In this document: one piece after another, positions 1-7,441 of the stretch
How the letters are laid out: every line of letters starts with the position of its first letter
Position numbering within the stretch: position 1 is the stretch's first letter
From: an uncultured Sutterella sp.
Lineage (GTDB): Bacteria > Pseudomonadota > Gammaproteobacteria > Burkholderiales > Burkholderiaceae_F
Length of the DNA stretch: 22,332 nt
Direction: 5' to 3'
Assembly: GCA_937906995.1 (NCBI GenBank)
Contig: CALESB010000049.1
Location: forward strand, 1-22,332
Notes under the pieces: generated by a model
The model's database searches: none
What the model was told of the DNA's origin: nothing
Seen by the model: only the letters and a program-made list of their open reading frames with translations
Made by a program: the position numbers and the translations under genes

Positions 1-248
1 ATCTTTCCCATCATTCACCTGCTGCATTTACACCGAGAGTTCCGTGTAGCTTTGGACTTTAGTTTGCTATGCAACCTTACCCACTCTCACATGCCTGATG
101 CAGTTTCTGTTCGTCAGGTCGATGGTTTGCCTCGGGCTTCCTTCAGATTCCACCTCACGATGGACACCCTTGCCTCCAGCTATGCGCTTGGTGCTACCCC
201 CTGCGCTCGGGACTTTCACCCGTTAGATTATGCGCGTGCCGCGCACAC
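1..248 (-). mobile_element. Group II intron, 5' part (copy A), running off the window edge
   Basis: Read on the minus strand, this stretch starts with GTGTGCG, the group II intron 5' consensus (GUGYG). It continues with motifs I recognise from domain I of bacterial group II introns: GGTGAAAGTCCCGA, a GGGGGTAGCACC block, GGTGTCCATCGTGAGGTGG and GGAATCTGAAGGAAG. The 5' splice site is placed at base 248 and the element runs out of the window at base 1. Domains II-VI and any maturase lie outside. The 66-codon frame at 52-252 is intron RNA, not a gene. It is the same strand and family type as the 3' intron fragment at 22010-22332. The subclass cannot be assigned from this part alone. Confidence 0.85.
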
Positions 249-256
249 ATAGGTTT

Positions 257-283
257 AAAAGCCGCACCTTAGTGCGGCTTTTT
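257..283 (-). terminator. Intrinsic terminator of rpiA
   Basis: A perfect 11-bp stem (257-267 with 272-282) has a CTTA loop and is flanked by A and T tracts on both strands, so it can work in either direction. It lies 12 bases beyond the rpiA stop codon. The group II intron begins 8 bases past the stem. Confidence 0.9.
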
Positions 284-294
284 CTTTCCTCTTT

Positions 295-951
295 TTAGGG
301 TTTAAAGGTTTTAACACCTTCAGAGGTACCTAAAAGCAACACATCAGCACCGCGGTGAGCAAACAAACCAACCGTTACGACTCCGGTAATTTGATTAAGC
401 TTTTCTTCCCATGCTTTAGCATCGGCCATTTCCCATCCGTGGACATCGATAATGTTATTACCGTTATCTGTCACGAAGTCACGCACGACTGGCTTTCCTC
501 CCATTGATTCAACGATACTAGCAACCGCACGAGTTGCCATTGGAATCACCTCAATCGGTAACGGGAACTTGCCCAAAACATCAACCTTTTTACTTTCATC
601 GGCGATGCAAACAAAAGTGTCGGAAACCATGGCTACGATTTTTTCTCGCGTCAATGCACCACCGCCACCTTTAATCATGGCAAAGTCGCCATCAATTTCA
701 TCGGCCCCATCAACGTAGACACCAATGCGATCGACTTCATTAAGATCGACCACTTTATAGCCTAAAGCTTCTAACTTTTGGGTCGAACGAACGCTACTGG
801 AAACGCAAGCCGGCACTTCAATACCGCTTTCTTTTAGCGCATCAATGAAGCAATCCACGGTTGAGCCCGTTCCCACTCCCAAAATTTCACCGGGCTTAAC
901 ATAAGCAACGGCAGCTTGACCGACTAATTTTTTAAGTTCTTTCAGATCCAT
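295..951 (-). CDS. rpiA: Ribose-5-phosphate isomerase A
   Basis: RpiA interconverts ribose 5-phosphate and ribulose 5-phosphate in the non-oxidative pentose phosphate pathway, supplying ribose for PRPP and so for the purine genes in this window. The 218-residue protein has the usual family length. It carries the phosphate-binding GTGSTV near the N-terminus and the catalytic DGADEID block followed by KGGGGALTREK. The start ATG is preceded by AAGG eight bases upstream on the minus strand. The gene stands alone: the divergent histidine kinase gene begins 90 bases away, and the 3' end is closed by the terminator at 257-283. I saw no convincing promoter in the 952-1041 gap. Confidence 0.96.
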   Translation of the reverse strand: MDLKELKKLVGQAAVAYVKPGEILGVGTGSTVDCFIDALKESGIEVPACVSSSVRSTQKLEALGYKVVDLNEVDRIGVYVDGADEIDGDFAMIKGGGGALTREKIVAMVSDTFVCIADESKKVDVLGKFPLPIEVIPMATRAVASIVESMGGKPVVRDFVTDNGNNIIDVHGWEMADAKAWEEKLNQITGVVTVGLFAHRGADVLLLGTSEGVKTFKP

Positions 952-1041
952 CGTAAAAACCTTAGAGAAAGTAATGATGCACTAATTTTAAAGGACGGTT
1001 AAGATTCAAGGGTAACTTTTGAATCATTTTCTATTTTAATC

Positions 1042-3405
1042 GTGCAAAGACCCTCTTCTTTATTCGCCGTTGATACTTTTAAAACGCTAGGCAACAAGAC
1101 CTTTAGCCGCCAAAGCATGTTCGGGGTTGTAATGACCTGGGTTGTGTTAATTAGCGTTATTGTTGGTTTGGTTTACGTTGGTCGCATCATTCGTATTCAA
1201 GACCAAAAATCTCACCTCAGCCAGTTACACCAAACCACTGAATTGTGGGCTGAAGCATTTAACTTACGTCTTATTTCTGACATTGACCGCCTTAGTCAGA
1301 TGGCTTTGCCTCTTTCCACACGAACGGACTACACCGCCAACTTGGGTACATTTCATGATATTGCTCGTACCTTAATGATTGACCGAGCAGAAATTCTTGA
1401 AATCGCGCTTATCAACACCAATAATCGCATCATTGTCTCTTATGTATCGCCTCGTCCTTTTGGCGATATTACGATGCGCAAAAATCAAAAATATGATCGT
1501 ACTGAAACAAAAAGTGCTGTTGAAAAGGCTCGTCGAGTAGGCACGGCTTCTTTCTCAGATCCCTATGCCTTGCCTATTGAAGGCTCCCCTTTTATTGATT
1601 TGATCGTTCCTGTTCACTTTGATAACCAAAACTTCTTGTTGGTCTCTCGTATTTCCCTTTGGGTTTTACTGCGTGAAACCTCTATCAATAACCCTGAATA
1701 CCGTGTGAGTCTCTATTTCGAAAAGCATCCCATTATTGCTGCTAGCACTAATAACCACAGAGACTTAATTCGTGCCAGAGTTCCTCTTAGACCCTTATCA
1801 TCGGACTTCCAATTAGAAGTCTCTCGTTATGCAGAAGGACTACTGACTCAAAACACACTTTTCTGGGTGATCACTGCTCTAGGCATTTTCTTGGTGATTG
1901 CACTTTTAGGCATCATACGATTTAACTGGCGTCAAAATCGGATCGAAGAGGCTCTACGGGCTGAGTCTGCTTTAAGAAAAAACATTGCTGACAGTCAATT
2001 GTCTGGTCTACAAGTCACTGATATTAGTGGCCGAATTATTTATACAAACAAAACATTAAATGATCTTTTAGGATTGAAAAATGATCATTCGTTAATCGGT
2101 CAAATCCCGCCTTACTCCTACTGGCCTAAAGGTGACCAAGGCTTTCGTTTGATGGAGCTACTCAATGGGGTTAAACGAGGACAGTTGAATAACACTAGCT
2201 ATGAATTTCCTGCGGTGCGAGCCGACGGCCAATCATTCTGGGTACTGTTGCACATTGTGCCAATGCTGACGGTTGAAGGCGAGCAAATCGGCTGGTTGTG
2301 GACATTAACGGATATTTCCGAAATCCGCCAAGCTCAGGAGAAACTCTCTGCTGCTCACGAACGCTTTAACCGAGTTTTGGAATCCATGCTGGATCCTGTC
2401 AGTGTTGTTGATCCCAAAACCAATGCGCTTCTCTTTTCAAATAGCTCTTATGACAAAGCTTTTGGTGAAGACGCGATTGGACACATATCTGCATCAAAAA
2501 AATTGGCCAATCTATCTGCTAAAGAAAAATCGCGCTCACCTTACATCTACATGGAAGAGCTTGAGCGGTGGTTTAGTGTCCGCAGTCGTATGATCCCATG
2601 GACTGATCGCACTGAAGCTGAGTTGCAAATTCTTACTGACATCACCGAACAACGCCGAAACGAAATGTTATTGGCTGAACAACAAGCGCGAAGCGAACTC
2701 AACTCGCGTTTAGTGAGCATGGGGGAAATGGCAAGTTCACTGGCTCACGAGTTAAATCAACCTCTTTCGGCTATCTCTAATTATGCATTTGTGGTTGAAA
2801 GCCTGATGATCAAAGCGGGGGTCCCAGAAGACCACGAAATGCTCTATTCGATCAAACGCATTGAATCTCAGACAAAACGTGCTGGTGGCATCATCAAACG
2901 CATTCGGTCATTTACTCGTCGCAGTGATCCTAAAATGGAACTTATTGCCGTTAGCACATTGGTCAACGAAGTAATGGAACTGGCCAATATTCAAGCACGT
3001 CGTCACAACGCAAGTCTTGACTACTTTATTGCTCCCGATGTTGACAAAGTTTACTGCGATGAAATCATGATTGAACAAGTGCTACTGAATTTGATCAAAA
3101 ATGGTATTGAAGCAGCAGCTAGCATTGAAGGCAATAAACCCATTGTTACTCTCACAATTTATCGCAATGCCAATGACTATTTGGTCTTTGAAGTAGCTGA
3201 TAATGGAACGGGTATTAAAGATGAAGATAAAGAACACCTCTTTGACCCCTTCTTTACAACAAAATCTGCCGGCATGGGGATGGGTCTGAATATCTGTCGA
3301 ACCATCGTCGAGTTACACCATGGTCGATTGTGCATCTCTAACAATCTCTGTCAGGGCTCGATTTTCACGTTATCACTACCTACGAGGAAGACGATTTCGA
3401 GTTAA
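1042..3405 (+). CDS. Membrane PAS-domain sensor histidine kinase, DctS/FixL-like
   Basis: This is the sensor of a two-component pair, 787 residues long. A membrane segment at about 27-47 and another at about 271-292 enclose a periplasmic sensor region. Two PAS-like domains follow (about 310-430 and 440-545), then a HisKA domain with phospho-acceptor His569 in a LAHELNQPL H box. The ATPase has Asn687 in LIKNGIEA, Asp720 in DNGTG, an FDPFFTTK F box and a GMGMGL G2 box. The layout and PAS wording resemble DctS-type C4-dicarboxylate sensors of betaproteobacteria. The ligand cannot be read from sequence. The start is uncertain: GTG 1042 is the first start after an upstream TAA but has no good ribosome site, and ATG 1117 would remove 25 residues. 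The partner regulator follows after 45 bases. Confidence 0.9.
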   Translation: MQRPSSLFAVDTFKTLGNKTFSRQSMFGVVMTWVVLISVIVGLVYVGRIIRIQDQKSHLSQLHQTTELWAEAFNLRLISDIDRLSQMALPLSTRTDYTANLGTFHDIARTLMIDRAEILEIALINTNNRIIVSYVSPRPFGDITMRKNQKYDRTETKSAVEKARRVGTASFSDPYALPIEGSPFIDLIVPVHFDNQNFLLVSRISLWVLLRETSINNPEYRVSLYFEKHPIIAASTNNHRDLIRARVPLRPLSSDFQLEVSRYAEGLLTQNTLFWVITALGIFLVIALLGIIRFNWRQNRIEEALRAESALRKNIADSQLSGLQVTDISGRIIYTNKTLNDLLGLKNDHSLIGQIPPYSYWPKGDQGFRLMELLNGVKRGQLNNTSYEFPAVRADGQSFWVLLHIVPMLTVEGEQIGWLWTLTDISEIRQAQEKLSAAHERFNRVLESMLDPVSVVDPKTNALLFSNSSYDKAFGEDAIGHISASKKLANLSAKEKSRSPYIYMEELERWFSVRSRMIPWTDRTEAELQILTDITEQRRNEMLLAEQQARSELNSRLVSMGEMASSLAHELNQPLSAISNYAFVVESLMIKAGVPEDHEMLYSIKRIESQTKRAGGIIKRIRSFTRRSDPKMELIAVSTLVNEVMELANIQARRHNASLDYFIAPDVDKVYCDEIMIEQVLLNLIKNGIEAAASIEGNKPIVTLTIYRNANDYLVFEVADNGTGIKDEDKEHLFDPFFTTKSAGMGMGLNICRTIVELHHGRLCISNNLCQGSIFTLSLPTRKTISS

Positions 3406-3450
3406 AATGAAGAGTTATTGTTTATATTTTGGTGCTAAGGGTTTATCAAA

Positions 3451-4104
3451 ATGGTTGCATTTCCCACTTTTAACTTTAATCCCTCACAAAAGGAACCTTT
3501 GGGAACGATCTACGTTGTCGATGACGATATCGATGTCCGCGACAGTATGCGTCGCATGCTAGAGACGCAAGGTTATCGCGTTGAAGCCTATGAAAGTGGC
3601 GAGTCCTTCATTGCCAAATACGATCCCAACGCAATTGCAGTGTTGTTGCTCGATGAACGTATGCCTGGCGGTATGAGCGGTAGCGAAGTTCAAGAGCACT
3701 TGATTGCGCGTAAGGCAACCCTTCCAATCATTTTCTTAACTGGTCACGGCGATGTCCCAATGGCAGTCAATGCTTTGAAAAAGGGCGCCCATGACTTCTT
3801 ACAAAAACCTGTAGACACTCGTGAACTTTTGCCAATTTTGGAACAGCTTTTGAAAAAAACACGCGAACAACGAGTCCAATTGGAAAAGCAAACGCTTAAT
3901 CAAGCCATGCTCTCAAAGCTCACGCCGCGTGAACAACAAGTGCTTGAACGTATTGTTGCCGGTCGTTTAAATAAACAGATCGCTGATGACTTAGGCATCT
4001 CCATTAAGACGGTTGAAGCTCACCGTGCTTCTATTATGGATAAAACCAACTCTGGCACCGTTGCCGATTTGATGCGAGTGGTTTTAGGCGCTGAAGGCCA
4101 CTAA
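3451..4104 (+). CDS. FixJ/DctR-type response regulator with LuxR-family HTH
   Basis: This 217-residue regulator is the cognate partner of the kinase just upstream. The receiver domain (about 18-130) has the acidic pocket Asp24-Asp26, phospho-acceptor Asp68 in LLLDERMP, and Lys119 in FLQKPVD. The C-terminal LuxR/GerE helix-turn-helix (about 152-212) starts with LTPREQQVL and contains the recognition-helix stretch ISIKTVEAHR. The family activates target promoters after phosphorylation by a FixL, DctS or TtrS-type kinase. AAGGG lies about nine bases before the ATG. A terminator follows directly, so the pair is its own transcription unit. No transporter or respiratory gene that it might control is adjacent. 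Confidence 0.93.
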   Translation: MVAFPTFNFNPSQKEPLGTIYVVDDDIDVRDSMRRMLETQGYRVEAYESGESFIAKYDPNAIAVLLLDERMPGGMSGSEVQEHLIARKATLPIIFLTGHGDVPMAVNALKKGAHDFLQKPVDTRELLPILEQLLKKTREQRVQLEKQTLNQAMLSKLTPREQQVLERIVAGRLNKQIADDLGISIKTVEAHRASIMDKTNSGTVADLMRVVLGAEGH

Positions 4105-4124
4105 GCTATTTCGTTTGAAATTGA

Positions 4125-4154
4125 AAAAGCCAGCATTTATATGCTGGCTTTTCT
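4125..4154 (+). terminator. Terminator of the two-component operon
   Basis: A perfect 12-bp stem pairs 4125-4136 with 4141-4152, has a TTAT loop and ends in TTTTCT. It lies 20 bases after the response regulator stop. Confidence 0.92.
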
Positions 4155-4195
4155 ATTAGAATAGACGGACAAAAAATTGGATAGGATAAAAAAAC

Positions 4196-5038
4196 ATGAG
4201 TGCCAACTATATTGATGGCAAAGCCATTGCCAAATCAATTCGCGAAAAAACAAAAGCTGCTGTGACACTGTTGCCCCGAAAACCAGGCTTAGCTGTTGTA
4301 ATGGTTGGAGAAAATCCAGCAAGTGCTGTTTATGTTCGCAATAAACTTCGCGCCTGTAATGAAGTTGGCATTGTCTCTATCGAATGCTATATGCCTGAAT
4401 CCGCTTCACAAGAGGAATTATTAGAACAGATTGAGCGTTTAAATAATGATCCTGCAGTTGATGGAATTTTGGTGCAATTGCCTTTACCAGCACATATGCA
4501 AGCGGGTCCCATCTTAGAAGCGATTGACCCCAATAAAGACGTAGATGGTTTTCACATCTATAACACCGGGAAATTAGTCACTACGGGCGGTGGATTCAAG
4601 CCTTGTACACCTGCCGGTATCATTGAGCTACTAAAAGCCATTGACTGCCCTATCGAAGGTAAACATTGCGTTATTCTTGGTCGCTCAAACATTGTCGGCA
4701 AACCATTGTCAATGCTGATGTTGCAAGAAAACGGCACCGTTACAATGACGCATAGTCACACCCCTGATATTCGTCGCTATACACTGGATGCTGATATTTT
4801 AGTGGCCGCCATTGGACGCGCAAAATATGTCAAGGCCGATATGGTTAAAGAAGGTGCGGTTGTTATTGACGTTGGTACAAACCGAACGGAAGACGGCAAA
4901 CTCTGTGGTGACGTGGATACTGAAGAGGTTGCCAAGGTTGCCGGTTGGATCACACCAGTTCCAGGTGGTGTCGGCCCAATGACCATTGCCATGCTAATGC
5001 ATAACACACTTCTTTCTGCCCAAAAAAGATTATCTTAA
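4196..5038 (+). CDS. folD: Bifunctional methylenetetrahydrofolate dehydrogenase / methenyltetrahydrofolate cyclohydrolase
   Basis: FolD converts 5,10-methylene-THF to 5,10-methenyl-THF with NADP and then hydrolyses it to 10-formyl-THF, the formyl donor for purine synthesis and initiator tRNA. The 280-residue length is normal. The catalytic lysine is Lys50 in YVRNKLRAC. Other hallmarks are DGILVQLPLP, the DGFH block, the cofactor-binding GRSNIVGKP and the C-terminal PGGVGPMT signature. An AGGATA ribosome site precedes the ATG. The gene is bounded by a terminator on each side and appears monocistronic. The pur genes further along the window use its product. Confidence 0.97.
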   Translation: MSANYIDGKAIAKSIREKTKAAVTLLPRKPGLAVVMVGENPASAVYVRNKLRACNEVGIVSIECYMPESASQEELLEQIERLNNDPAVDGILVQLPLPAHMQAGPILEAIDPNKDVDGFHIYNTGKLVTTGGGFKPCTPAGIIELLKAIDCPIEGKHCVILGRSNIVGKPLSMLMLQENGTVTMTHSHTPDIRRYTLDADILVAAIGRAKYVKADMVKEGAVVIDVGTNRTEDGKLCGDVDTEEVAKVAGWITPVPGGVGPMTIAMLMHNTLLSAQKRLS

Positions 5039-5042
5039 AAAC

Positions 5043-5080
5043 AAACACCTTGCTCAAATATGGGCAAGGTGTTTATTTTT
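5043..5080 (+). terminator. Bidirectional terminator between folD and recX
   Basis: A perfect 11-bp stem pairs 5043-5053 with 5064-5074. T-rich tails follow on both strands: TATTTTT on plus, and TTTGTTTTT on minus. It serves folD and the convergent recA-recX operon, and its right edge touches the recX stop codon. Confidence 0.88.
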
Positions 5081-5615
5081 AACAGTAGTCATCATCACAG
5101 TCGCTAGCAATAACTTGCTGAACGACATCAAATGAAAATCCACGGCTAGCTAAAAAGCGAACTTGTTTGGTCTTTTCTTTAAAGTCTTCTGGACGCTTTC
5201 CTTTAAAACGTTTAAGCCATAAAGCTTTTGCTCGATCAAACTCACTTTCCAATGGCTCTAAGGCTTGCTTAACAGTTTCGTTATCCAACCCCTGTCGACG
5301 AAGCTCAAATTCAATGCGAGCATTACCAAACCGACTACTGCGAAGCCTCGCTCGAGTACGAGCATAACGTTCATCTGATAGATACTTTCTAGACTCCAGT
5401 TCATTAAGTACTTGTTCGAGCTCTGATAACTGATCCTCTGAGTCAACATAGCGTAATAATTTATCTCGTAACTCTAATCGTGAATAGTCTCGGCGAGCCA
5501 AGTACTGAACGGCACGAGCCTTAAGACTCGGCTGCTCACGACGACGCTTCGGAGGCTCTTGATCAACCAAAGCGTCGTCCAAGCCTTGATCTGAAAACTT
5601 AGACCAATACGTCAT
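5079..5615 (-). CDS. recX: RecX, regulator of RecA
   Basis: RecX binds RecA filaments and limits their extension and coprotease activity. The protein is 178 residues with a charged N-terminus. The RecX three-helix repeats follow, recognisable from LKARAVQYLARRDYSR, the SRKYLSDERYA stretch and RRQGLDNETVKQAL. The ATG lies inside the 3' end of recA, a 17-base overlap, so translation is probably coupled, as is common for recA-recX pairs. The C-terminal tail is acidic and ends in several Asp residues and a Cys. The operon ends at the terminator shared with folD. Confidence 0.92.
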   Translation of the reverse strand: MTYWSKFSDQGLDDALVDQEPPKRRREQPSLKARAVQYLARRDYSRLELRDKLLRYVDSEDQLSELEQVLNELESRKYLSDERYARTRARLRSSRFGNARIEFELRRQGLDNETVKQALEPLESEFDRAKALWLKRFKGKRPEDFKEKTKQVRFLASRGFSFDVVQQVIASDCDDDYC

Positions 5616-6684
5616 CGTCGGCCTTATCGTCCTCTACCACAGCCGTTGCTTTCCCTTTAACACCCTTTAACTCACGAATACGGGTTTCAATTTCTTGAAG
5701 AATTTCCGGATTGGCCTTTAAAAATTCTCGAGCATTGTCTCGGCCTTGACCAATCTTGTTGCCTTGATAGCTATACCAAGCCCCCGACTTATTGACTAAA
5801 TCTAACTCAACCCCCATATCAATCACTTCACCTTCGTGAGAGATACCATCGCCATAAAGAATGTCGAATTGAGCCGTCTTAAAGGGAGGTGCAACCTTAT
5901 TCTTAACAACCTTCACCTTCGTATCAGAACCAATCACCTCATCACCCTTTTTAAGGGCACCGACGCGGCGAATATCCAATCGAACAGAACTGTAGAACTT
6001 CAAAGCGTTACCACCGGTTGTTGTTTCAGGACTACCATAGCTCACGCCAATCTTCATACGAATTTGGTTAATAAAGATCACCAAAGTATTCGTTCTCTTA
6101 ATCGAGGCCGTTAACTTACGCAACGCTTGGCTCATCAAACGTGCTTGCAAACCAGGTAAAGCCTCACCCATATCCCCTTCAATTTCAGCCTGAGGCGTCA
6201 ACGCTGCCACAGAGTCGATAACGACCATATCCACAGAACCGGAGCGAACCAATGCATCACAGATTTCCAAAGCTTGCTCACCCGTGTCTGGTTGAGAAAT
6301 CAATAAGTCACTGAGATTAACACCTAAACGTTGGGCATATTGAATGTCTAAAGCATGTTCCGCATCGATGAATGCACATGTACCACCCGTCTTTTGCATC
6401 TCGGCAGCAACATGTAATGCCAACGTTGTCTTACCAGAAGACTCTGGACCATAAATTTCGATAATACGACCGCGAGGCAAACCACCAATACCTAAAGCCA
6501 AGTCCAAAGCTAAGGAGCCAGTGGAGACAACATCAATATCTTCACTCATGCCCTTATCGCCCATGCGCATGATTGAACCTTTACCAAATTGTTTTTCAAT
6601 TTGAGCCAAGGCGGCAGTCAATGCTTTTTTACGCTCTTCGCCTTCTACTCGTTCGACGCGGGGTAATGTACGCTTCTCAGCCAT
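5599..6684 (-). CDS. recA: Recombinase RecA
   Basis: RecA is the DNA-dependent ATPase that forms filaments on single-stranded DNA, drives homologous recombination and stimulates LexA-type self-cleavage. The product is 361 residues. It has the Walker A box GPESSGKT, the LALGIGGLPRGR block, LVIFINQIRMKIGV and the acidic C-terminal tail. I place the start at ATG 6684 (MAEKR). AAGGA lies about seven bases upstream there, and the family starts at this point. An in-frame ATG at 6729 would add 15 residues in the AT-rich leader and is unlikely. No LexA box of the CTGT-N8-ACAG type occurs in the 343 bases upstream. Confidence 0.97.
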   Translation of the reverse strand: MAEKRTLPRVERVEGEERKKALTAALAQIEKQFGKGSIMRMGDKGMSEDIDVVSTGSLALDLALGIGGLPRGRIIEIYGPESSGKTTLALHVAAEMQKTGGTCAFIDAEHALDIQYAQRLGVNLSDLLISQPDTGEQALEICDALVRSGSVDMVVIDSVAALTPQAEIEGDMGEALPGLQARLMSQALRKLTASIKRTNTLVIFINQIRMKIGVSYGSPETTTGGNALKFYSSVRLDIRRVGALKKGDEVIGSDTKVKVVKNKVAPPFKTAQFDILYGDGISHEGEVIDMGVELDLVNKSGAWYSYQGNKIGQGRDNAREFLKANPEILQEIETRIRELKGVKGKATAVVEDDKADDDVLV

Positions 6685-7027
6685 TTTGATTCCTTTTAAA
6701 TTACTTAAATCAATTAATATTAAATTCAATAGATTTATTAAATTGCATTAATTTAATATATCAATTAGCTTAAATTCCTTTGAATTCAACTAGTACGTTT
6801 TATCAATAACAAAATTATCTACTATACAAGATCATTTGTCGAGACTTTTTAAAGTCTACTTTGTTAGTGTTTACCCCAATATCTGAATCTATCATTGATC
6901 TATTTATGGTTTCATTAAGACAGAGATAACGAAAAAAATATTTGACATTCTCGAAATAAACCTTCATAATTCGAAACTCGTTGGTTGGACACGTGGCCAA
7001 AGGGCTTTCCCGGCAGCGTCAAGCGAC
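6685..7027 (+). other. AT-rich spacer between recA and the tRNA-Lys operon
   Basis: There is no supportable gene here. The 6690-6830 part, the recA leader and upstream region, is very AT-rich with recurring TTAAATT-like words. A 16-base inverted repeat (6842-6847 AGACTT with 6852-6857 AAGTCT) sits about 160 bases upstream of recA. The right end holds the tRNA promoter at 6942-6970. I could not identify a recA promoter with confidence. Confidence 0.7.
6942..6970 (+). promoter_or_regulatory. Sigma70 promoter of the tRNA-Lys operon
   Basis: A perfect -35 TTGACA (6942-6947) is followed by a 17-base spacer and the -10 CATAAT (6965-6970). Transcription should start near 6977, about 50 bases before the first tRNA. 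This is the best promoter match I found in the window. Confidence 0.85.
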
Positions 7028-7103
7028 GGGTCGTTAGCTCAGTCGGTAGAGCAGCGGACTTTTAATCCGTTGGTCGAGAGTTCGAGTCTCTCACGACCCA
7101 CCA
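7028..7103 (+). tRNA. tRNA-Lys (UUU)
   Basis: This 76-base tRNA has acceptor pairing GGGTCGT/ACGACCC, an encoded CCA end, a T-arm with GTTCGAGTC, and the anticodon loop CTTTTAA, which gives anticodon UUU with A at position 37. It is the first gene of a three-tRNA operon behind a strong promoter. Confidence 0.97.
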
Positions 7104-7126
7104 CCAATCCAATAGCTAGAAGGTTT

Positions 7127-7202
7127 GGGAGCGTAGCTCAGTTGGTAGAGCAGCGGACTCTTAATCCGTCGGTCCAGAGTTCGAGTCTCTGCGCTCCCAC
7201 CA
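7127..7202 (+). tRNA. tRNA-Lys (CUU), copy 1
   Basis: This 76-base tRNA has acceptor pairing GGGAGCG/CGCTCCC, an encoded CCA end, and the anticodon loop CTCTTAA, which gives anticodon CUU. It lies 23 bases after tRNA-Lys (UUU) and is identical to the next copy. Confidence 0.96.
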
Positions 7203-7232
7203 GTCTTCTTGCACAATTTGATTTATGGCATT

Positions 7233-7308
7233 GGGAGCGTAGCTCAGTTGGTAGAGCAGCGGACTCTTAATCCGTCGGTCCAGAGTTCGAGTCTCTGCGC
7301 TCCCACCA
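7233..7308 (+). tRNA. tRNA-Lys (CUU), copy 2
   Basis: I see no difference over 76 bases from the copy at 7127-7202, so this is a recent duplication or a gene-converted pair. The 30-base spacer before it does not resemble the spacer before copy 1. A terminator follows after 14 bases. Confidence 0.96.
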
Positions 7309-7322
7309 AGCCTACTATATTG

Positions 7323-7349
7323 AAGCTGATCACTTGATCGGCTTTTTTT
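7323..7349 (+). terminator. Terminator of the tRNA-Lys operon
   Basis: A 9-bp stem (7323-7331 with 7336-7344, one T-G wobble) has an ACTT loop and runs into a seven-T tract. Confidence 0.9.
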
Positions 7350-7391
7350 GTTTCTATTGGTCAATAATTTCATTTTTTCGGCAAAATTTGT

Positions 7392-7409
7392 GGTATTTTC
7401 ATCGATACC
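7392..7409 (+). promoter_or_regulatory. Inverted repeat upstream of tsaE, possible operator
   Basis: GGTAT and ATACC are separated by eight bases, ending 32 bases before the tsaE start and after the tRNA terminator. It falls where the tsaE-amiC promoter should be. The half-site resembles the AGGTA/TACCT words at 19419-19472. It is short enough to be chance. Confidence 0.25.
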
Positions 7410-7441
7410 CTTCTTAATTGACTTTGCCTCTAGGAATTAAA

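Noticed and set aside
52..252. A 66-codon open frame at the left edge
   Set aside because: It lies antisense within the conserved domain I RNA of the group II intron. The sequence is constrained as intron RNA, and such frames recur with the intron in databases as spurious proteins.
5258..5449. Alternative minus-strand frame inside recX
   Set aside because: It is a shadow of recX in another frame with no ribosome site or domain.
6685..6729. Extended recA start at ATG 6729
   Set aside because: The added 15 residues come from AT-rich leader sequence, while ATG 6684 has a good ribosome site and matches the family start.
7070..7270. Open frames on both strands across the tRNA genes
   Set aside because: They coincide with tRNA-Lys sequences and their repeats, and have no coding signal.
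7028..7308. Possible CRISPR-like tandem repeat from the near-identical 76-base units
   Set aside because: The units are complete tRNA-Lys genes with cloverleaf pairing and CCA ends.
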